A stretch of 64,000 nt of DNA from Gigantopelta aegis (Eukaryota; Mollusca; Gastropoda; Neomphalida; Peltospiridae), in NCBI RefSeq assembly GCF_016097555.1, contig NC_054712.1, positions 43,996,187 to 44,060,186 of the forward strand, read 5' to 3'. A program made the translations under genes and the position numbers. Shown piece after piece: positions 57,181 through 64,000 of this stretch (positions within the stretch are counted from its first letter, which is position 1; every line of letters begins with the position of its first letter). The notes under the pieces are model-generated. The model searched no databases. It saw nothing but the letters and a program-made list of their open reading frames with translations, and was not told the DNA's origin.

Positions 57181-57879
57181 TTAAAGGGACATTCCTGAGT
57201 TTGCTGCAATGTTTTAAGATTTTATCGACTAATAAAATATTTCTACGATTAAACTTACATATTAAATATATTTTCTTGTTTAGAATATTAGTGGCTGCAT
57301 ATTAAAAGTGTTTCTGATCGTTCTAATATTTGTACTTAGTTAATTTTCATTTTATTTCCGAAAAAATAATTTGAAACACACTGAATATACAGTCGGTCTA
57401 CAGGCTGGTAGGTACTGGGTTCGGATCCCAGTCGAGGCATGGGATTTTTAATCCAGATACCGACTCCAAACCCTGAGTGAGTGCTCCGCAAGGCTCAATG
57501 GGTAGGTGTAAACCACTTGCACCGACCAGTGATCCATAACTGGTTCAACAAAGGCCATGGTTTGTGCTATCCTGCCTGTGGGAAGCGCAAATAAAAGATC
57601 CCTTGCTGCCAATCGGAAGAGTAGCCCATGTAGTGGCGACAGCGGGTTTCCTCTTAAAATATGTGTGGTCCTTAACCATATGTCTGACGCCATATAACCG
57701 TAAATAAAATGTGTTGAGTGCGTCGTTAAATAAAACACTTCTTTCTTTCTTTCTTTCTGAATATACAGACACTGATATTCTAAACAAGAAACTATATTTA
57801 ATATGTAAGTTTAATCGTAGAAATATTTTATTAGTCGGAAACATCTTACAATGCAGCAAACTCAGGAATGTCCCTTTAA
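57181..57879. mobile_element. MITE family R, interrupted by an S1 SINE
   Basis: TTAA at 57181-57184 and 57876-57879. The ends are AAAGGGACATTCCTGAG and CTCAGGAATGTCCCTTT. The SINE at 57393-57756 lies in its centre. Confidence 0.8.
57393..57756 (+). repeat. S1 SINE with 12-bp TSD, 5' end slightly truncated
   Basis: CTGAATATACAG at 57381-57392 and 57757-57768. The head starts within the tRNA-like part (GTCTACAGGCTGGTAGG). The tail is TCGTTAAATAAAACACTTC plus CTTT repeats. Confidence 0.9.
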
Positions 57880-58069
57880 CTATAAACTAGAAAGAAAATG
57901 GTTTATATCGCATTTTGAGCCTGAACTCTTCATTTTCAGAGAGTATTTTACCATTTCAAAGTCACAAACTCCTGTTTCGCTCAATTGTAGCTTTATCCAA
58001 ATGTGTTACCGGTTTGTAGATTAACTATGTTTAGTGTGCTGAAACTAGTGTCTGTCCCATTAACGTATA

Positions 58070-58378
58070 ATCAAGGACGGGACGTAGCCCGTGATAAAGT
58101 GCTTGCCTAATGCGCGATCGGTCTAGGATCGATCCCAATCGGTGGGCCCATTGGGCTATTTCTCGCTCCATCCAGTGCACCACAACTGGTATATCAAAGG
58201 TCGTGATATGTGGTGTCCTGTCTGTGGGATGTTGCATATAAAAGATCCCTTGCTACTAATACAAAATTGTAGCAGGTTTCCTCTCTAACACTATATGTAC
58301 AAAAAAATACCAAATGTTTGACACCCAATATCCGATGATTAATAACTCAATGAGCTCTGGTGGTGTCGTTAAACAAAA
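58070..58378 (+). repeat. S2 SINE, full length
   Basis: Head GGACGGGACGTAGCCCGTGA, core, and tail GGTGTCGTTAAACAAAAC. Confidence 0.85.
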
Positions 58379-59115
58379 CAAAAACAAAACAATGACAGTA
58401 AACCCATGACAGTTCCTTTAAACCATGACGTCATAAATGTACTTGGACGTGTAATATTAAAGCTGCGGTCGAACATCAGCAAGTGAACGTCTGTCATGAA
58501 CTGTTATTCCAAATACCGGTACTATAAACCCACTGAGTGGTCGAATAAAACGCGAAAAGAACAGATTATGGATGATCGGACAACGACGACCATACAGTGC
58601 CAGCAAGATGTCTGTCAGTCATCGAATAAAAAACTTTGGCGCTTTACTTCGCTCAACAGCATATTCGCTGAAGAGCAGAATCGAAACAACTTCAAACGAC
58701 CTTCTTGCCCACCTGCGGTGTACAACTGTGTACGTCAAATCTGTGTGTAAATCGCTGGCACAAGCTGCTGTATATTATGTAATCAGTATTGTATGTGATG
58801 TTTATATATGTTCTATGGATTTCTGATCTGAAATAATTATTATTATCTAACCTAATCTAAGTTAAATTCGCCATCTAACATATTAGTTACTAGTTATAAC
58901 ATGTTGGATTTTTAGTTTGATGTACAAAATATATCAACGTATGTCTTTGTATGCCTTTAGGTTTTAACACCTACTTAATAACCTCGTACCTAAACATATA
59001 AAGTGGCGTGTTTATGTGCGTACAATAGTAACATCCCTATCTACCTACCTACATACATACCTACAAATGTGTTTATCATTATATTGGAATCAAACTGGAA
59101 TTTGCATATTTTCAA
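58379..59115. other. Intergenic, no gene supported
   Basis: Two overlapping plus-strand frames of 84 codons (58496-58826) are moderately GC-rich, but I recognise no family in them. CTAC/CATA repeats lie near 59040-59065. Confidence 0.4.
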
Positions 59116-59293
59116 CAGAGCCGGTTTATCCTAGTAGCACATGTAGCACGTGCTACGTGACCCGCGCTTCAAGGGGCCCATGGTGATGTGAAGATTTATT
59201 TTTTTCCTCTCCCCGAAAGGGTTTCAAAATATATATCCTGCGAAGGGATTGTTATTTGTGATACAGGCCCGGCGGATCTTTAAACCGGCTCTG
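59116..59293. mobile_element. hAT-type MITE with 8-bp TSD
   Basis: CAGAGCCGGTTTA at 59116-59128 is inverted at 59281-59293. ATTTTCAA is duplicated at 59108-59115 and 59294-59301. The 178-bp length, CAGAG ends and 8-bp duplication fit hAT non-autonomous elements. Confidence 0.85.
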
Positions 59294-59377
59294 ATTTTCA
59301 AATAAAAATCGATCACCTTTTATTATAGAAACGTCACAGACAGATTCAATCTGTCTGTTTATACTATTTCGTTTTTG

Positions 59378-59545
59378 TTAAAGGGACATTCCTGAGTTTG
59401 CTGCAGTGTTTAAGATGATATCGACTAACAGAGACTTTTTAACGATTGTATTTACATGTCAACTATATTTTTTTCTGCATAAAATATTAGTGACTGTATA
59501 TTAGACGTGTTTTTGATCGTTCTAATATTTGTAATAGGAAGATAT
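59378..59545. mobile_element. MITE family R, left half only
   Basis: TTAAAGGGACATTCCTGAG to CGTTCTAATATTTGTAATAGG. The right half is missing. Confidence 0.7.
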
Positions 59546-59562
59546 AAAAGAAACAACGCTTA

Positions 59563-59609
59563 CCTTCGTTCACACTTATCCCGATGATGCTAATCCAAAG
59601 TGGTACCAT
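59563..59609 (-). other. Candidate first coding exon of an unknown minus-strand gene
   Basis: On the minus strand a CTCACCATGG context (near-consensus Kozak) starts a 16-codon open frame, MVPLWISIIGISVNE, that runs into GAAG followed by GTAAGC, a strong donor. The peptide is hydrophobic enough to be the start of a signal peptide. No downstream exon was identified, so this is a signal-level guess. A GACGTC cluster lies 400-620 bases upstream of the ATG. Confidence 0.25.
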
Positions 59610-60664
59610 GGTGAGAAAATAGTTAGGTAACATTCTCTTTGTTGGGAAGAAACAAAAATCAACAAAACAAAACTTCCGATCCTTGTACTGTCACACTTCG
59701 TTACTCTTTCCAATGTATCCTTACGAACCTCGAGACTTTCGTCACCAGCATATTACTCCAGCGATCCACTTGTTACCAGTCAATCACCGACGGATGAACA
59801 GCGTAATAAAACAGGGCATCTTAAGTATACATAAAACTGGTTTCGGAAATCACAATCCGCTCAATAAGAATCGAAGATGAGTATCATAAACTATCACGCT
59901 GTCAGTAATTGAGGACCAATAAAGCTGTTATTACTTCCCAATAAGCAGACGTGCCGCGCTCGCGCCTGTCTTGAGTGACACGACTGTAGCAGACGATAGA
60001 GTAGTCACACGTAGACGTCAAAACACTTGCAGCAGGTGGCAGAAACAAAACAAAGTTGTAGTTAATGGTTAAAGAGATGTTGAAGACGTCATGGTAGTTG
60101 CAACAGTTGTCGTAGACGTCGGATGAGCTGTAGTAGGTGCCAGGTCAGACGTCGTTAGACGTCAGGTCAGTTGTAGCAAACGACAGGACGTGTTAACAGC
60201 CGCCAATTTAGTCGTGGCAGACGTCTAAACGCTTGTAGCATGCTGTGTGACTGGTCGCGGTAGACAACGAGTTCAAAACGTGTCGGGTCAGGTCTTTGGT
60301 CAGGTGTTTCAATGGTTCAAGACCTGCGAAACGGCGCAAACTCTTGGATAGTTCATCACGTGATCCACGATAAGACACAGCTAACAGAAGGGCTTCTTGA
60401 GAATTAACGGCAATGAGCGTTTCAATGGAGACGTATTAGAGAAGTAGTAAAAAGTCAACACTTCACATCGGACGTTTATTCAATAATAATAATAATAAAC
60501 ACTCGATATAATACATATTGCAGGAATACTGAAATAGTGAGGAAAATTATTGACTGTTTTTTTTTTTTTTTATTAATGTTTTTTTTTTACAGTTTTTTAA
60601 ATGTTGAATATCTATGAGTATAGTGTTGTAGTGACTGCGTTCAGTATTTAGCGTGTCACGGGAG
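59610..60664. other. Unassigned region with GACGTC cluster
   Basis: Six GACGTC sites between 60014 and 60225. AAT repeats at about 60482-60496 and T-runs at 60558-60590. No ORF is supported. Confidence 0.4.
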
Positions 60665-61107
60665 GAAGGAAAGACATGTTTTATTTAACGACGCACTCAG
60701 CACATTTTATTTACGGTTATATGGAAAGAAAGACATGTTTTATTTAACGACGCACTCAACACATTTTATTTATGGTTATATGGAAAGAAAGACATGTTTT
60801 ATTTAACGACGCACTCAACACATTTTATTTACGGTTATATGGCGTCGGACATGTGGTTAAGGACCACACAGATATTGAGAGAGGAAACCCGCTGTCGCCA
60901 CTTCATGGACTACTCTTTTCGATTAGCAGCAAGGGATCTCTTATATGCACCATCCCACAGACAGGATAGTGCATGCGACCGCCTTTGTTACACCAGTTGT
61001 GGAACACTTGTTGTAACGAGAAATAGCCCAATGGGCCCACCGACGGGGATCGATCCCAGACCGACCGCGCATCAAACGAGCGCTTTACGACTGGGTTACA
61101 TCCTGCC
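60665..61107 (-). repeat. S2 SINE with its tail triplicated
   Basis: AAAGACATG recurs at 60670, 60729 and 60788 (period 59). The first two units are tail-only copies, and the third continues into the full core and S2 head at 61107. Confidence 0.85.
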
Positions 61108-62374
61108 TCAGAGTGTCTCAGAGGTTCGCGATAAACATATGATGGCATAATCTACAGACTTATACATTATAAATACAAGTTGACAACATACTCGGAACAC
61201 AATTATATATAAAGCAGATATCGTAATTGTGATACATTTACCTGTACAAGAAAACGGACAGCGTGCAGTTATGCGCATATGTAAACATTGCAATGTTATT
61301 ATGATACAAGACGAACCAAATGGGCAGAAATTAATCGTACATGTAATACATCGCTGTTAATCAGGAAATTTGGAGGAGTATCGAAAAATAATACATATAT
61401 ATATACATATACGTTTATTAAGCAGAAGTCATACGTCATTCTTATGATAAACGTGACTCTTGGTTTATTCTCAAGGGTATGGCAGATGGTAAACTATTTC
61501 AGTTAGTAACCGGATGACTTTCGCAGATACGTTCCCACATACTACTAATTGTATTGTTGGACGCATCAGTGGACACACTCGCTATTTTGGAGGCGAGGGG
61601 AGGGGACGGGTATGGATGGGAGGGGGAGGAGGTGGTGACTAGCGGATAATTTCAAGGTCATCAATTGTTTCACCAGGGCTGAACTGGTATTATACGTCAT
61701 AACACATGACGCACATACAATTATTTTGAGGATGTTATGAACCTCCAACATTGATAAACCAGACGACATCAGCTGTAAATTGCATTTTTCGCTGAACAAA
61801 TTAGCATCTCTGATGTTGACCACTGGTTTGCAGTTGATCGATATCTTTTTTAAAGCTAATATCCCACCTACTTTGAAGTAGAACTGACGCATGCCTTCGC
61901 TTACATGTTGAAATCGAATTGATTCGATTATTTTGTTAAAACGTCTAACGCCCAATAATAGGATTTCCTTTACGCCATCGACACCGTGGATTATGAGCTG
62001 TAACTATGATTGAGAGGGTGGTCGTCGATTGCTTAACACACCACGGGTACGGCGTGCCAGGATATGTCTTACAAATGGTCATGGAAATGGTGGTGGGAGT
62101 GGAAAAAGTGTTTTTCAAGAAATTTATAACCTTTGTCACGTAATGTTGTTATTGTTTTGTTTTGTTATTTATTATTATTTTTTTTTTAATTTTATTTTAT
62201 TATTATTTTTTTTTTTTTCACAAACTAAATGTTATTAATTAGTAACTTGTATTTAATACTGTTTGACTTCGTCCTATTGTTCTATTTTGACTAATAAAAT
62301 AACAACAATGTTTGACTACTTAACCACTATATTAAGTAATCGGCGATTAACAGACTTGAAATATAATGTTATAG
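61108..62374. other. Intergenic, no gene supported
   Basis: A 129-codon minus-strand frame (61566-61955) shows no known motif. T-rich tracts lie at about 62165-62220. No repeat was recognised. Confidence 0.4.
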
Positions 62375-62720
62375 GGAATATTACACACTTTTTAGGGTGT
62401 ATACTACCAAATCAAATCCCATAGACGACAATGGTAACATATGTGGCTAAAACTCCTACCTGCAACGTATCAACCGTCATAAACGCCACGGATATAAATA
62501 CTACCACCCCTCACACTTAAAGTGAATCAGAAAACATTGGGGGTCAAGCTGCTCGTTTCTGAGATAACGGGTAGCGTCTATGATTACGCTAGTTTCGCAC
62601 AAAATTCGAGTACTTTTTTTTGACAGGTACCCCATACATGTTTCAAGCACAATGCTACTTGACACATTGGTTGGGTGCACCTCGAACTTTGACCCAGCCG
62701 GAAGTTATTTGGTTTAGTAC
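62375..62720 (-). repeat. Dispersed repeat V, copy 2
   Basis: Inverted relative to 50268-50712. It shares GGTGCACCTCGAACTTTGAC and CATACATGTTTCAAGCACAA. It also contains CCCATAGACGACAATGGTAAC, matching the variant near 50655. Confidence 0.55.
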
Positions 62721-62734
62721 TATCTTTAGAAAGA

Positions 62735-63335
62735 GGGGGCAGGACGTAGCCCAGTAGTAAAGCGCTCGTTTCATGCGCGGTCGATTTGGGATCGGGAATG
62801 AATGAGAATGAATGAATGTTTAACGACACCCCAGCACGAAAAATACATCGGCTATTGGGCGTCAAATAATGGTAATGCAAATAAATAAAGTGATATAAAA
62901 ATTCAAGATTTAAATAAAAACAGTGTAAAGAACTGTGCAAAAATACAAATATCACAGATAGATACTGACTTTTACTCAAAATTTCAATTGTATCAATTGT
63001 GCTGTATTGGCCATTCTCAAAGAGAATGTTACACCTCTGCACCACGGTGAGGTTACAGCACGCGCAGGGGGGTTTGGGGTTGATTCCCGTCGGTGTGCCA
63101 ATTGGACTATTTCTCGCTCCTTCCAGTGCACCACGACTGGTATAATAAAGGCCGTGGTATGTGCTATCCTGTCTGTGGGAAAATGCATATAAAAGATCCC
63201 TTGCTGTATTACAAAAAAATGTAGCGGGTTTCCCCTGATGTCCACTTATCAGAATTACTAAATGTTTGACATCCAATAGCCGATGATTAATTAATCAATG
63301 TGCTCTAGTGGTGTCGTTAAACGAAACAAACGTTT
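62735..63335 (+). repeat. S2 SINE split by an S6 element
   Basis: The S2 head (GACGTAGCCCAGTAGTAAAG) is at 62742-62796. The S2 body resumes near 63070 and ends GGTGTCGTTAAACGAAAC at 63325. The middle (about 62797-63065) is a minus-strand S6 element. The 230-codon minus frame across this region is repeat sequence. Confidence 0.75.
62797..63065 (-). repeat. S6 repeat nested in S2
   Basis: Starts GAATGAATGAATGTTTAACG and CCCCAGCACGAAAAATACATC, the same as the fragment at 17903-17985. The right end on the minus strand reads CTCACCGTGGTGCAGAGGTG, a possible tRNA-like head. Confidence 0.6.
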
Positions 63336-63604
63336 ATGTCTAGAAAGAGAACAAATCGTATGTCCCCACAAATTACTGGCTAAAATGAATAAATAACCCA
63401 TGTTTGGTACAGTGTTTTTTTCGAGAGTACTTAACTGATATGCGACGAGTCGCAAGATCGAAACCCATTAGTGACACAGTTATTAAAACTAATGCTGGCG
63501 ACTGATTAACAGATTCGCCAATATTCCACAAATATTTATTTTTTCAAAATGCCCCCCCCCCCCCCCCAAGAAAAATCGATTATGCAAACGATGTCACCTA
63601 AACT

Positions 63605-63765
63605 ATATAGTAAAGACAGTGGTATATGCTGTCCTGTATATTAAAAGTGTATATAAAAGATCCCTTGGTGCTAATGGGGAAAATATGCCGTGGATTTCAT
63701 CTGAAGGCTATATGTGAAAATAACCAGTTTGCTCTAGAGGTGTGATTAAACAAAAGGCACTTTAA
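63605..63765 (+). repeat. Degenerate SINE core and tail
   Basis: GTATATAAAAGATCCCTTGG and GCTCTAGAGGTGTGATTAAAC. The head is lost. Confidence 0.55.
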
Positions 63766-64000
63766 TAACCTGATCTCACCTTACGTGGTTGCTCTACCCA
63801 AATGGGCTGCAAAGATCTGCACAAAGACAAAACGACCAAGACTGAATTCAATTCCAGAATGCAACAAGCTGTAAATCGTGCGAGATTAGTGATGTGCAGA
63901 CAGTCAGTTCAACGAATATCGGAGCGTAATCCGCATATTCTGGCAGTCAATTCTGTGGTTCGTCTAGGCGACCGCGGCAATTAGTTACAGACGCCGGTAA
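63766..64000. other. Right edge, possible coding, unrecognised
   Basis: A 61-codon plus frame (63802-63984) begins MGCKDLHKDKTTKTEF. No family recognised and nothing else supports it. Confidence 0.2.

Larger units (their letters stand above)
56732..58063. mobile_element. MITE family S containing nested R and S1 elements
   Basis: The left CATACCGGTACCCTAGTTTTT and the right end GAAACTAGTGTCTGTCCCAT plus TTAA are the S termini with substitutions. The 33-A run at about 57061-57093 is internal. The S sequence is interrupted at 57181-57879 by an R element, itself interrupted by an S1 SINE. Confidence 0.65.

Noticed and set aside
62584-63276. 230-codon minus-strand frame
   Set aside because: It runs through repeat V, an S2 SINE and the nested S6 element; no protein family is involved.

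Overview
This window is eukaryotic, AT-rich and dominated by repeats. It most likely comes from a marine mollusc, probably a gastropod; this rests on the very abundant tRNA-headed SINEs whose 3' ends read TCGTTAAATAAAACATTTC or TCGTTAAACAAAACAAACTTT, and on the expanded, intron-poor UDP-glycosyltransferase (UGT) family. The species cannot be named from the sequence. There is one assembly gap (200 N at 21301-21500) inside a GA microsatellite.

The real gene content is a UGT cluster. Four copies are intact, each a single 508-codon coding exon: UGT-A (7603-9129, minus), UGT-C (26879-28405, plus), UGT-D (33993-35519, plus) and UGT-F (51936-53462, plus). Three are broken: UGT-B (15578-17093, minus, 11-bp deletion just after the signal peptide), a detached 3' third behind UGT-D (35530-35955), and a 5' fragment UGT-E (46001-46431). 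The left genes point left and the right genes point right. The coding exon of every copy follows a TTTCAG or TTCAG splice acceptor 7-13 nt before the ATG. A recurring upstream module ending in TGGTAAGTTT supplies a plausible non-coding first exon and donor for A, C and D, so the family is probably a two-exon gene with all coding in exon 2. The proteins have a signal peptide, the GT1 signature, one membrane helix and mostly a KKxx ER-retrieval tail, and should glycosylate lipophilic compounds in the ER lumen. All copies carry the same unusual active-site changes.

Layout. 1-17.1 kb: two direct copies of an intergenic block (about 1-5.15 kb and 10.74-15.57 kb), each leading toward a leftward UGT and differing by clean mobile-element insertions. 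17.1-23.4 kb: divergent intergenic region with SINEs, GA arrays and the gap. 23.4-36 kb: UGT-C and UGT-D with their first exons, MITEs and a recombination scar. 36-46 kb: a minisatellite and an almost complete APE-type LINE (about 5.1 kb, minus) that seems to lie inside an older related LINE. 46-48 kb: UGT-E and a decayed Tc1-like transposase. 48-54 kb: repeats and UGT-F. 54-64 kb: mobile elements (hAT-like and TTAA MITEs, SINEs), a two-step tandem array, and one possible first exon of an unrelated minus-strand gene near 59.6 kb.

Coordinates of repeats are by eye and good to about 5-20 bases, except where target-site duplications fix them. SINE types are named locally: S1 (head GGCCTCGGTGGCGTCGTGG), S2 (head GACGTAGCCCAGTGGTAAAG), S3 (head TAGCTCAGTCGGTTGAGTG), S4 (head GGCCTCTGCGGTGTAGTGG, body with CCTGGACAGACAG), S5 and S6.
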